Assembly (NCBI GenBank): GCA_006503475.1
Contig: RSEH01000099.1
Span: forward strand, 1-64,000
Origin: Stentor roeselii
Lineage: Eukaryota > Ciliophora > Heterotrichea > Heterotrichida > Stentoridae
Reading direction: 5' to 3'
Length of the DNA stretch: 64,000 nucleotides
The notes beneath the pieces were generated by a model. It was given only the letters and a program-made list of their open reading frames with translations. It did not search any database and had not been told where the DNA came from. This document shows, piece after piece, positions 30,892 to 40,021 of the stretch (the stretch's first letter is position 1; every line of letters begins with the position of its first letter). The position numbers and the translations under genes are program-made.

Positions 30892-31089
30892 TTATAACTA
30901 AAGACTAAAGAATTCTATTCAAAGAATAAAGAAAACAAATGTCAGCATCTGGTGAACATCGAAGAAAAGTCCTCGAGTTGTCTGTTTGCTGCTTTTTTTC
31001 GCACACTTTTGGATTCTGGTAGCAAAGGCTACCGAAGCTGGATATATGCTCCATTAATTATAATCGTTCCATTTAAATTACATGAAAGT
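30892..31089. other. Short intergenic with a hairpin in a GC-richer island
   Basis: Between the kinase start and the carboxypeptidase stop lie 198 bases, of which about 30955-31060 are less AT-rich than usual spacers. They contain a perfect 6-bp stem with a four-base loop (31018-31033, ggtagcaaaggctacc). It could be part of the kinase upstream control region or a small structured RNA; no known RNA family was recognised. Confidence 0.35.
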
Positions 31090-33771
31090 CTAATTACCAA
31101 ACTTTGAATACATCTTGTCAATGCGGAATCTAGCTGTGTCCGCCACGTTCTTAGCCAGGTACCCGGGGCGGGTGGACCAGCTGAATTCAGAGAAGACGTT
31201 TTTGTTGAATGAGAGGAAACTTTGGTCTTTTTCTTGCTTTTTGTATATTCCTCGTTCGAATGAATAGTTGATAGGCTTTGAAGAGCTGATCATTGAACTT
31301 GAGTGAAAGTCTTCGGTTAAGTCTTTTTGACTTGCAAGCTGAAGTCTTTTGCTTATGTCTCTTTGGCTCTTGTTGGAGATGTCGATGTTGAGACTCTTGT
31401 TTAGACCTTCTGTGATGAAGGTCTTTGGGGTTGCTTCGGTCACTGAGGGCATCGCTGATGACATTGGGTAGTTAAACATTATGTTTTGTGATCTTAGGTT
31501 GGAGGGTGGAACGCTTTTATTGGAGACTTCTGTTGAATGGCTTTTTTTACCTTGAATCACACGTAATTGAGGCTTCAAGGAGTGGGTCTTGCGAAGGGAT
31601 TCTTGTTTGTCTTGTTTTTCACCCTCGTGGTTTTCATTTGTGGATTGGGTGTACTCAGGTTTCACATCTTCTGACTTATTTAAAGGCTCAGAAGTATTTT
31701 TTTTCTTATATTTCTGAATCCTTTTCTTCATAGGTACCTTAAAAGCTGGACTTTCAAGTTTCTCGCTAGGACAAGAGTCACTTCCACCAGACCCTTCCTC
31801 ATCACTTTCACTATAATCAACGATTTCAATGCCATCCCACATTTTCTCATCCTCAAGTTTCAAAGGTGCAGGATTAACAGGAGCTTCAAGTTCAGACTGA
31901 ACCTGACTGGGTTCCTGAAATTCATCCTCAGAGCTCGAAGCACTTTTTTTATCATCCCCCGTTTGTTTCAAGTGTCTTTTAAACATGATCTTCCTTAAAA
32001 AGTCATTAGTCCAGCGAATTTTCGCCAGATAAGAACTTTGAGAAGTGAAAATCATGCAACATTTACATAAGTCCTCTCCAATGCTTTCCAGGTCCTTTTC
32101 ATTCATATGATACGAGGAACTCTCTACTTTTTTATTAAGTGGTCCGAAGAACGAGGCCTCAATTGTGTAAGAATGAGGAATTTCAAGTTCATTATAAATC
32201 ACTATCCTCTCAGTAGCCATCTTCGACTTTTCCAGTCTAAAGTGGCAGTCTTTGAAAGTAAAAAATTTATTTCTCTGGTTTAAAATCACAGGAATCACTT
32301 TTGCCATTAAATTTTTTCTAAGTGTAAGGCAATCCATGCTTTTAATAGCGCAACCATACATGAAAACATTTCGTTTTTTAGAATGTCCATGCATATCACA
32401 GCACAACATCAACTTATGGTCTTCTGCGAAGACTTCTATCATTTTTTTTGTGTAGAAAATTGTTGGGTGTAAGTTTCTGCTAGGTTTAGACCAACGACGG
32501 TTAAGGTCGACTCCAATTAACGAGCATCGGTAATTTCCATATCGGACCCCATCAGGATTTAACATAGGAACAATCTTAAAAACAAACTTTTTCCTTAAAA
32601 TCCTCGCCTCCCTGCTTTCCCCAAGTAAAAACTCGATAGCGCCATTCATCATAAAAGAACTGACAGTCTCTCCAGCATGAACCCTAGCAGTTAAAACGAC
32701 TCCAGCTTTCATCGCATGTTCTTCATCCAAGTCTTTTCCTAAAATTTTTGACTGAATCACTTTTCTCTTCTTTTTATTTTTTAACATTTTTCTTCCTGAA
32801 GAGCTGACTCCCCATTTATGGACTTCTTCTTCGAAAGGCATGTAAGTTTTGATGTTTTCAGTGATTGTTATCATTTCACATTGATTGCCAGCGAGACTCT
32901 TGCACATCGTGTTGACTCTTGCGATTTTCTGGTGTTTTTCTTTGATGTACTGTAGAAAGTTGCTTAGTTCCAGGTAACTATAAGGGATTGAATAAGCGAA
33001 AAAAACAGTGTCGCCGGAATATCGGAAGTCATAAGAAAAGGACAATGAATAAAAATTTCTTCCAGGGATAAAAGTTTTATTTGACTTATAAGTGATGTTT
33101 AAACCATCTCGATGCCATTTAATCCCTGTTTTTTCAAAGTACTTAGTTGAATAAACTGCGGGTTTCAAACCAGTTTTATATAAGTCGTCGAATTTCAGCA
33201 TGTTTTCAATTTCAAATGTGATCATTGTCTTCCGTGGGTTGAAAACTGAAAAATAATACCAGTGGTTCTGTCCAAAGGTGTTAGTATCTGGAGATATAGT
33301 CAGTTTGTAGCTGAAGTCTGAAAGTTTCACTGCTTTTTTCAGGTTTCCACACTCGAACTTGCTGTCAAACTGAAGAGTCACTCCATCATCTGCTACTGGA
33401 AGAGAGTACTCTACTGGAAAGTCAGGAAGTGGCGAAAACTTCTTGGTTTGAAGATAATTCTTGAGGTCTAATTGATTTTTACTCATTTCGTTTATTTCTT
33501 GCACTGGAAACGTGTTTTGGTCTTGATGCTTTTGGAATATTTGGTCACCTTTTACTGTTTCTGCGGAGATGTCGTAAACTAGAACTCCTCCTAGTGAATT
33601 GGATAAATTTGAATTGATTTGTTCAGAACCTTTTGACTGGCTTGAAGTTTTTAATGGTTTTTCTTCTGGTCTTGATGTTAGTTTTGAGTAGTTGTTTAGA
33701 ATTTCGAGAGCTGTTGAATCGTGTTTGAAGGATGGTCTTGAAGGCTGTGATAGAAGAAACTTATGGGACAT
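31090..33771 (-). CDS. Cytosolic carboxypeptidase (M14D, AGBL/CCP; tubulin deglutamylase family)
   Basis: The 893-residue protein has the CCP N-terminal beta-sandwich (HWYYFSVFNPRKTMITFEIE; YFEKTGIKWHRDGLNITY) followed by the M14 catalytic domain. Zinc ligands appear as HAGE (in TARVHAGETVSSFMM) and the H of CCDMHGHSKKRNVFMYGC; NPDGVRYGNYRCSLIGVDLN carries the substrate-binding Asn-Arg, and YTIEASFFG contains the catalytic Glu. CCPs trim glutamate side chains or C-terminal residues from tubulin, which suits a heavily ciliated cell. The last 300 residues are charged, low-complexity and probably disordered. All catalytic residues are intact. Which CCP subtype it is cannot be told. Confidence 0.92.
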   Translation of the reverse strand: MSHKFLLSQPSRPSFKHDSTALEILNNYSKLTSRPEEKPLKTSSQSKGSEQINSNLSNSLGGVLVYDISAETVKGDQIFQKHQDQNTFPVQEINEMSKNQLDLKNYLQTKKFSPLPDFPVEYSLPVADDGVTLQFDSKFECGNLKKAVKLSDFSYKLTISPDTNTFGQNHWYYFSVFNPRKTMITFEIENMLKFDDLYKTGLKPAVYSTKYFEKTGIKWHRDGLNITYKSNKTFIPGRNFYSLSFSYDFRYSGDTVFFAYSIPYSYLELSNFLQYIKEKHQKIARVNTMCKSLAGNQCEMITITENIKTYMPFEEEVHKWGVSSSGRKMLKNKKKRKVIQSKILGKDLDEEHAMKAGVVLTARVHAGETVSSFMMNGAIEFLLGESREARILRKKFVFKIVPMLNPDGVRYGNYRCSLIGVDLNRRWSKPSRNLHPTIFYTKKMIEVFAEDHKLMLCCDMHGHSKKRNVFMYGCAIKSMDCLTLRKNLMAKVIPVILNQRNKFFTFKDCHFRLEKSKMATERIVIYNELEIPHSYTIEASFFGPLNKKVESSSYHMNEKDLESIGEDLCKCCMIFTSQSSYLAKIRWTNDFLRKIMFKRHLKQTGDDKKSASSSEDEFQEPSQVQSELEAPVNPAPLKLEDEKMWDGIEIVDYSESDEEGSGGSDSCPSEKLESPAFKVPMKKRIQKYKKKNTSEPLNKSEDVKPEYTQSTNENHEGEKQDKQESLRKTHSLKPQLRVIQGKKSHSTEVSNKSVPPSNLRSQNIMFNYPMSSAMPSVTEATPKTFITEGLNKSLNIDISNKSQRDISKRLQLASQKDLTEDFHSSSMISSSKPINYSFERGIYKKQEKDQSFLSFNKNVFSEFSWSTRPGYLAKNVADTARFRIDKMYSKFGN

Positions 33772-34689
33772 GAAATAGAAGAATATTAAAATAGGGGTAA
33801 TTTGATGTTATTTTTTAGAAGGGTTCAGGGGTTTTGGAAGTTTGGAGGTTAGGGGTGGAAGGTTTTATTTTGGATAAAATTACTGCTTCAACTATTCAAA
33901 TTCAAATTTAAGTCATCATAATATTGAAGAAACTTTAATAAGTTAAAAAGTTTATAATCTGAATGCATTGAAAAATTACTTTTCAACAATTATATGTGAA
34001 ATATAGAGAGGATTTTCGCATAAATATTGGAAAGATGAAAATTTAGAATCTTATATAGTCTGAAAACTAAGAAGCCTTAATTTGGATGAATACTCAATAA
34101 TTATTGGATTATTGAATAAGCAGTTTGCTTCCTTTCAATAAAAAGAAGCAGAAGAAACCAGCAGTAACTCAAATAAATTTATAAACAAGCTAGGAAAACT
34201 TCTGTCACTCTATCTGATATTATATACATATAAAAAACGATTACTTTATGTGACACTTATCAAATTTCATAAATAATACTATCCAAATTCTTAAAAATGA
34301 TAAAAAATCAATAATCTTCTTATAAATTGAAAAATTCCTTAAATTTTATTCATTGTAATCAAGTTAACATTCTCAGAATTTTTAAAACTTTTATCAAATT
34401 ACTTAAAGAACTGAAATAATTTACTTAAACCCAGTTTCACCAAATAAAAGGCCATTTTATCCTCAGTATATCAAAAACATTACTACTCAAAGCTTTTAAT
34501 AAATTCATCTCAGTCTAGACTAAAGAAAAATTCTAAAAGAACTGGGTGGCCAAGTGATTAAATAAGATTGGCCAACAATTATAAAAAAATATTGAAACTT
34601 TAACCCATAATAAGCCTAACACAAGTTGAATAGTTTAAATAAGCCTTAACATATAAGCTTACAAGTACACATTTAATGATTGCATATAA
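33772..34689. other. AT-rich divergent intergenic region
   Basis: About 900 bases separate the carboxypeptidase start from a small MGC gene. The first 110 bases are G+T-rich on the + strand (A+C-rich on the carboxypeptidase coding strand). The remainder is AT-rich. A short tRNA-like D-arm string near 34541 was considered and rejected. Nothing else recognised. Confidence 0.45.
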
Positions 34690-35004
34690 ATGGGCTGTGT
34701 GGAGACTAAAGACTTCAAAGAATTCGAAGCGACTATTAACAACTTGTACTCAAACACTAGAAAAAAGTTTTTTGGTAATAAGAAAAAACCACAAGAAAAG
34801 GAATTAAAATTAATCATCGATCTTAAAGTGCCAAGCAGTTATACTTTATTCACTAAGACTAATGATCTCAAACCTTTCGGTAAAGATCGGAAGACGAATA
34901 AATCGAAATCTTATCTAAAAGTTGATAAAAGCTTATTGTTTGTTGAAGACTCCTGGATTTCATCTATTTGTAAAGACTCTTCTAATTATAAAATCTCTTC
35001 CTAA
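34690..35004 (+). CDS. Small basic protein with MGC N terminus (predicted lipid-anchored)
   Basis: The 104-residue protein begins MGCVETKDFKEFE, a signal for N-myristoylation at Gly2 and palmitoylation at Cys3 as in other MGC proteins. It is lysine-rich (KKFFGNKKKPQEKELK) with a short hydrophobic stretch (LKLIIDLKVPSSYTLF). No known domain. The ATG is directly preceded by catataa, the commonest start context in this window, which favours a real gene despite its isolation in AT-rich DNA. Function unknown; membrane attachment inferred. Confidence 0.6.
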   Translation: MGCVETKDFKEFEATINNLYSNTRKKFFGNKKKPQEKELKLIIDLKVPSSYTLFTKTNDLKPFGKDRKTNKSKSYLKVDKSLLFVEDSWISSICKDSSNYKISS

Positions 35005-35748
35005 GTTTTTAGTTTGAAAAGTGACTAGTTTTAGTTAATTTTTCTTATATTTTGTTTTTTCTACTGTTTTTTGAATTGATTACACAACTTTACATGAAAA
35101 AGAACAGAAAATGATTAAGCCTATAAGTGTCTTTTAGTAAAACATAAATTTTTGATATAAGGCAGGTTTGGATTATTAGTAATTGATTTGGATAGCATTT
35201 CTAAATATATTGTACTAAAATTTAATCAAATAATTATATTTAAAGCACTTAGAACAGGAATTATTATATAAGTTTCATAATAATATCATTAAAATGAAAT
35301 TTTTCTTTATATTACCCTAGTTTTATCTGATTATAGAGAGATATATATTAATAGTGAATTATTAAGTAGCCTTTCAATAATCAAAAAGACTTATTCAATT
35401 ATCCAAATAGTTTTACTCATATCATTCAGCTAACAATATCGCTTTTAATTTTGTTTAGGATTTCGTGAATTGAACGCATGAATTTATATCAATATACAAA
35501 AGAAAACTTCGATAATAAATTTAAAAGACTCTATAATATGAATTTTTTTCAGTTTTCCTTCCTTCAAAAAAATCATCAGAAGATTGAATATCAAATATCC
35601 TTACATTATCATTCCTATAAATAACTAAAATGATCAAAAAATTTTGTAACTTTACTCAGAGCATATTTTCAAACATTTCTTCAAACAATCACAACCAAAT
35701 CATCAAAATTCATCAACAGTAATATTTTATTGATTTCTATTTAAAAAA
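35005..35748. other. AT-rich intergenic region
   Basis: This stretch of 744 bases is strongly AT-rich and lies between a small MGC gene and the phosphodiesterase gene. No ORF of coding character, repeat or RNA fold was recognised. Confidence 0.5.
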
Positions 35749-36837
35749 ATGGGCTGCATGGCAGGAAAACTCCCAGATTGTCTGGAAGGTTATTCATTAA
35801 ACAGCGAGTTAGAACCCGTTACAAAGTTACAAGACTGTTACAAAGAACTAACCGTCCCTTTCCACATCCGTGAAAATCTGAGTCCCACTCTCGAATTATC
35901 CCATCATTCCGCTAATCCATCTCCAGGAGACCCATCCTGTTTACTCGAAAAAGACTTCAACATCTTTTTCTATACAACTGATCAGCTTCTTCCATTAGCA
36001 TCAGAGATTTTCAAGCAATTCAACTTAGATTCCGTGAAACTTTCATCATTCTTAGACCTGATAAGTCGAAACTACTTTTCATACGTGCCATACCACAACT
36101 TCAAGCACGGTTTTTCAGTCTTGCAGCTTATTCACGTGATAGGCGAAAGAAATCAGAAACTCTTCAAGTTCATCAGCAATCAAGACTATTTGTTCCTGCT
36201 CCTCGCCGCCGTAGGACATGACGTGTGCCACCCTGGGATAAACAACGGGTACTTGATAGGGACGAAGCACGAGCTTGCCCTTCGTTATAACAACATCTCA
36301 GTCCTGGAGAACCATCATGCGGCAGTCACTTTAGAGATACTCAATTCCACTGCTCTTGTTCAGGACTGTGACCAACATTATATGAGGGAAGCTATTGTTT
36401 GCTCTACTCTTTCTACTGATATGGCTAAACATAAAGATGTCTGCAGTAGTTTTGATAAACTTAAGGAAAGGTATGACAAGTCTTTGAAAGCTGATAGGTT
36501 TGGGTTCATGGGATATTTACTGCATTGTGCTGATCTGGGAAACCCTACTTTGGACTTTCCTTTAGCTACTATTTGGAGTTTTAAGATCTTGCAAGAGTTT
36601 AATAATCAGGTCGCTTATGAGGAAAAAGCTAGGGTCACGGTTTCTGAGTTTATGAGGATTGGAAATGATTTAGAAAAAATTAAAAAGTCGCAGATTGGGT
36701 TGATTGACTTTATAGTCTTACCTCTTTGGAGTGGCCTTTCAGAAGTAGTTGAAAACATTGAAGACATGCCAGAAACTATCAGAAAAAATAAGCAGGTATG
36801 GATTGAACTAGTGGACTTTAGCTTTGTTTTTAAGTAA
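35749..36837 (+). CDS. Class I 3',5'-cyclic nucleotide phosphodiesterase with MGC N terminus
   Basis: The 362-residue protein hydrolyses cAMP and/or cGMP. The catalytic domain shows the class I signature residues: YHNFKHGFSVLQLIHV (first metal His), AAVGHDVCHPGINNGYLI (HD..H.G..N), NHHAAVT, and LHCADLGNPT with the second-metal Asp. It is little longer than a bare catalytic domain; no GAF, PAS or membrane segments are present. The N terminus MGCMAGKLPDC suggests dual acylation, which could tether the enzyme to membranes in place of such domains. Nucleotide preference cannot be read reliably. It lies 29 bp before the ankyrin gene on the same strand. Confidence 0.92.
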   Translation: MGCMAGKLPDCLEGYSLNSELEPVTKLQDCYKELTVPFHIRENLSPTLELSHHSANPSPGDPSCLLEKDFNIFFYTTDQLLPLASEIFKQFNLDSVKLSSFLDLISRNYFSYVPYHNFKHGFSVLQLIHVIGERNQKLFKFISNQDYLFLLLAAVGHDVCHPGINNGYLIGTKHELALRYNNISVLENHHAAVTLEILNSTALVQDCDQHYMREAIVCSTLSTDMAKHKDVCSSFDKLKERYDKSLKADRFGFMGYLLHCADLGNPTLDFPLATIWSFKILQEFNNQVAYEEKARVTVSEFMRIGNDLEKIKKSQIGLIDFIVLPLWSGLSEVVENIEDMPETIRKNKQVWIELVDFSFVFK

Positions 36838-36866
36838 TGGTTTTTATCCAGTTGATATGTGGATAA

Positions 36867-37808
36867 ATGGGATGCTATGAAAGTAAAAATGTTCATCAAG
36901 AGCAGATCTTGTTCCAAATGGCTATAAACCACCTCGAAAACAACGACGTCGAGAGCCTCGGAAAAGTGATATTTCGTTGGAATAAAAGAAAGATGATGCA
37001 AGAAATTGTCAGATTTCTCGACAATCACTTCATAGAAATCGAAGAAATCAAAGTAAATTTGTTAAGCTACTCAATTTTTTTAGGAAAAGATTCAATTTTT
37101 TTGTATTTATTAGACCTGGGATGCAACTTAGAGAATTCTGAAGTTCATCTGGAAAGGCAAGGAATTAATTTATTAGAAATAATCAGCGCAAGAGGACATT
37201 CAGAGATTCTTGCTTATTACCTCCCGATATACCTGAAAAAACCTCAAAACTCAAGAAATCGAGTCAAGAAAACAAGTGAAAATTGTGAGTCGCCTTCAAT
37301 TTTAACAGCGATTAGATCGAATCACTTGAATATTTTATCAACTATTTATGAAGCGACGAAAAGATTAAACCCGATTCCTGAAGAACTTAATTTTTTCTCT
37401 TCTTTGAACAATTTAGGGGAAAATTCAGCTTTATTGGCTTGTAGAATTGGGAATTATCATGTTGTTAAGTATTTGCATTCGAAGTACCCGATGTTGTTGT
37501 TGGCTAGAAATAAACAAGGCGATAATGCGATTCATATTGCTTGCTGTGGAAGTACTCAGTATTCTAGCTTGTATTATCTCAGTGTTTTTGAGTTTCTTAT
37601 TGGAGCTGTTGGACTTGATATCAGTGAAAATTATCTTAAGTCACTTATTACTTTAGAGGATCCTCGATTGTTGGCTTGGTTTGAGGATAAGTTGAATGGA
37701 CTTGGCAATGATGTCACTTCGATAACAAGTGGGAAGTATTTGAACCCAGTTAAACCTTCTGAAACACTCATCAATATTTCTAACCTGACTGAAGAGTCTA
37801 ATATTTAA
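36867..37808 (+). CDS. Ankyrin-repeat protein with MGC N terminus
   Basis: The 313-residue protein starts MGCYESKNVHQEQ (predicted myristoyl/palmitoyl anchor). It contains degenerate ankyrin repeats, clearest at INLLEIISARGHSEILAYYL, SPSILTAIRSNHLNILS, NSALLACRIGNYHVVKYL and GDNAIHIACCG. No enzymatic domain. The ATG follows ggataa. The TAA stop is only two codons (CTA AAA) before the in-frame ATG of the next ankyrin gene, so the two could be alternative products of one locus; I list them separately because each has its own start context. Confidence 0.8.
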   Translation: MGCYESKNVHQEQILFQMAINHLENNDVESLGKVIFRWNKRKMMQEIVRFLDNHFIEIEEIKVNLLSYSIFLGKDSIFLYLLDLGCNLENSEVHLERQGINLLEIISARGHSEILAYYLPIYLKKPQNSRNRVKKTSENCESPSILTAIRSNHLNILSTIYEATKRLNPIPEELNFFSSLNNLGENSALLACRIGNYHVVKYLHSKYPMLLLARNKQGDNAIHIACCGSTQYSSLYYLSVFEFLIGAVGLDISENYLKSLITLEDPRLLAWFEDKLNGLGNDVTSITSGKYLNPVKPSETLINISNLTEESNI

Positions 37809-37814
37809 CTAAAA

Positions 37815-40004
37815 ATGGACCAGGAAGCCAATCCAAGCATGTTAATCCGCGCAGCAAGTGAAGGTAACTACGAAGAACTCTGCGAAATCTTAAACTCAGT
37901 TGAATTCGACAAATCTGTCATAAACCAGGCCTTATTCGAGTCGGTCAAAAAATCTCAAAGTGCCTCCGACCATCTAAGATGTGTGGAACGTCTTCTTACT
38001 CTCGGAAACCCGAATTTCAAAGACCATTCAGGAAAGAGTTTGTTGATGATGGCTGCAAAATTGGGGCAGATCCAGTTGGCAGAGCTGCTTATCGATTGTG
38101 GAAGTATTGTTGACGATCGAGACAAAGAGCTTCGAACTCCTCTGATGTTTGCAGTCGACAGCGGTTACGGCGACAACGTAGACGTAGTGAAACTTCTCCT
38201 AGAAAAGAAAGCAAAAGTAAACGATCAAGACCTTAGCGGGAACTCCGCATTGCACCGTTCAGCAGAGCAAGGCTACATCAACTCAATGCAGGTCTTACTA
38301 GACTTCGGTGCATTCCACAACGTTGAAAACAAAGAAAAAAACACTCCTCTTCACCTGGCCTGCAAGTTTAATTTCGAGCATTGCGCCGAGCTTCTAATCT
38401 CAAAAAAAGCGAGCACAAGTGTTCAGAACCTTTCAGGAAAAACGCCACAAGACTTAGCAGGCGAGCATTTCAAGTACCTCTTCGAAAAGTCTCAAGAAAA
38501 CAGCTCAGACAACAGCTTCTGTTCAATGAGTTCTCACAATGAAGCCTCTTGCAAGCTCTGCAAAAAAAACTTAAATGAGTGGATTTGTCGAAGTTGTTAT
38601 GAAACTAACACCCAAAGTTTTCAGGAAAATAAAAGAATTTTAGAGGAATGTCAAAAAGAACTGCAGGAAATAAAACTGGCTTCTGTTGAATCTGCGAAAA
38701 ATTTGAAGGTGAAGATGGAAATTATTGAAAGTTTGAAAAAGGCTTTGAATGAGAAGGACCTGGAAATTAAAAAACGTGAGAATGAAGGGGTGATGATTAG
38801 TTGTTCTTTTAAGGAGATGCTGGAAGTGAAAGATGTTGAAATAATTAAACTTGCAGAACAGTTAAATGAAGCTAAAGGCGATATTGAGGCTTTGAAAGAA
38901 CAGCTTTTGAATAAAAAGACGGAAACTAAGTTGCAATGCAAAGAACTTGAAAATCTTAGAACTAAATTGGATGAGTACAACCAAAAAGAAAGCGAAAATC
39001 TCAACTCACCTTCCAAGATCAACAAAAAATCTGTAAAAAAATTAAATTACCTGAAACAATACGTAAAGAATGAGAAAAGTAATCTAATTTCACTTTTAAG
39101 AGAAGAAATCAACTTGTTTATGAAAGAAATCGAAAAGTGGCAAGAAGAAGTCGAGCCTCTTTACTCTGAAATCACTGCAAACGTCAGAAGAACAATAAAG
39201 AAAAAATTTCCTACCTGTGAAGTCGAAATTTACGGAAGTTTCGCTACAAAGCTTCATCTTCCTTCAAGCGATATCGACATGGTTATCTTAAACATAGAAG
39301 TTGACAAGCGAGAAGCTCTTCAGTCTCTAGAAAAAATCCTTAAAAACATGAAATACGTGAAATCAACATCTCTAATAAAAGCCGCTGTTCCTGTCATCAA
39401 GTTAAAAGCTGAAATGCTCGGAAAGCCAATCTACGTCGACATCTCAGTAAACGACTCAAACCACTCAGGTCTCAAATGTTTAGGCATCGTAAACCGTTTA
39501 TTATCTCAATACTCAACAATCCGTCCAGTCTTCCTAATCCTAAAATACCTTCTCTACCTCTGCAACTTTAAAGAGCCTTACAATGGAGGTCTCGGTAGTT
39601 ACTCACTTTTCCTGATGGTTTCAAGTTTCCTTCAAAAGCGAGTCGAACCACTTGAAAAAAAAGTCGAAATTTCTTCATCCGAGTGTCTTTTCGAGATTCT
39701 TTCATTTTACGTGAATCAGGCGAATTACTTGTCGCCAATAATAACGCAAGACACGGTCCCAGGTTCAAGCCCGGGTCCGTCTTACCGCGAGAGGCCGAAC
39801 TACGACAATTATTTTTCATTGGTGGTTGTAGACCCGTTGAACACAGTAAACAACGTGGCTTTTCACACGAACCTGGTGAAGTTAATACACATTTTTACCA
39901 TCGCTGATTATAACTTGAAAAGGTTCTGCCTATGTGACTGCCCTTTGTCTAACAGTCCACTTTACCGGATGATATATGAAACTAAAGAGTTTATAAAAAG
40001 TTAA
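37815..40004 (+). CDS. Ankyrin - coiled coil - TRF4-like nucleotidyltransferase fusion protein
   Basis: The 729-residue protein has ankyrin repeats at about 1-220 (GKSLLMMAAKLGQIQLAELL, NSALHRSAEQGYINSMQVLL, NTPLHLACKFNFEHCAELLI), a small zinc-ribbon-like knot (CKLCKKNLNEWICRSC, about 240-256), a coiled coil (about 265-400), then a non-canonical poly(A)/poly(U) polymerase core. The polymerase shows VEIYGSFATKLHLPSSDIDM (GS plus catalytic DxD), VIKLKAEMLGKPIYVDISV (third Asp) and the central-domain segment RPVFLILKYLLYLCNF..GGLGSYSLFLMV typical of TRF4/PAPD5-type enzymes. Such enzymes add short tails to nuclear RNAs for decay. All three catalytic aspartates appear present. The ankyrin fusion is unusual. 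Confidence 0.88.
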   Translation: MDQEANPSMLIRAASEGNYEELCEILNSVEFDKSVINQALFESVKKSQSASDHLRCVERLLTLGNPNFKDHSGKSLLMMAAKLGQIQLAELLIDCGSIVDDRDKELRTPLMFAVDSGYGDNVDVVKLLLEKKAKVNDQDLSGNSALHRSAEQGYINSMQVLLDFGAFHNVENKEKNTPLHLACKFNFEHCAELLISKKASTSVQNLSGKTPQDLAGEHFKYLFEKSQENSSDNSFCSMSSHNEASCKLCKKNLNEWICRSCYETNTQSFQENKRILEECQKELQEIKLASVESAKNLKVKMEIIESLKKALNEKDLEIKKRENEGVMISCSFKEMLEVKDVEIIKLAEQLNEAKGDIEALKEQLLNKKTETKLQCKELENLRTKLDEYNQKESENLNSPSKINKKSVKKLNYLKQYVKNEKSNLISLLREEINLFMKEIEKWQEEVEPLYSEITANVRRTIKKKFPTCEVEIYGSFATKLHLPSSDIDMVILNIEVDKREALQSLEKILKNMKYVKSTSLIKAAVPVIKLKAEMLGKPIYVDISVNDSNHSGLKCLGIVNRLLSQYSTIRPVFLILKYLLYLCNFKEPYNGGLGSYSLFLMVSSFLQKRVEPLEKKVEISSSECLFEILSFYVNQANYLSPIITQDTVPGSSPGPSYRERPNYDNYFSLVVVDPLNTVNNVAFHTNLVKLIHIFTIADYNLKRFCLCDCPLSNSPLYRMIYETKEFIKS

Positions 40005-40021
40005 GAATTTGTTAATAAAGC

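Noticed and set aside
34541-34580. tRNA-like D-arm string (ggtggccaagtgattaa) in AT-rich spacer
   Set aside because: There is no matching T-arm or acceptor stem within 90 bases; the rest is AT-rich.
36615-37028. 137-codon minus-strand ORF over the phosphodiesterase end and ankyrin start
   Set aside because: Antisense to two supported genes and with no domain or start context.
39754-39781. tRNA-like T-arm string (ggttcaagcccggg)
   Set aside because: It lies inside the conserved reading frame of the ankyrin-nucleotidyltransferase gene, and no acceptor or anticodon arms can be built around it.
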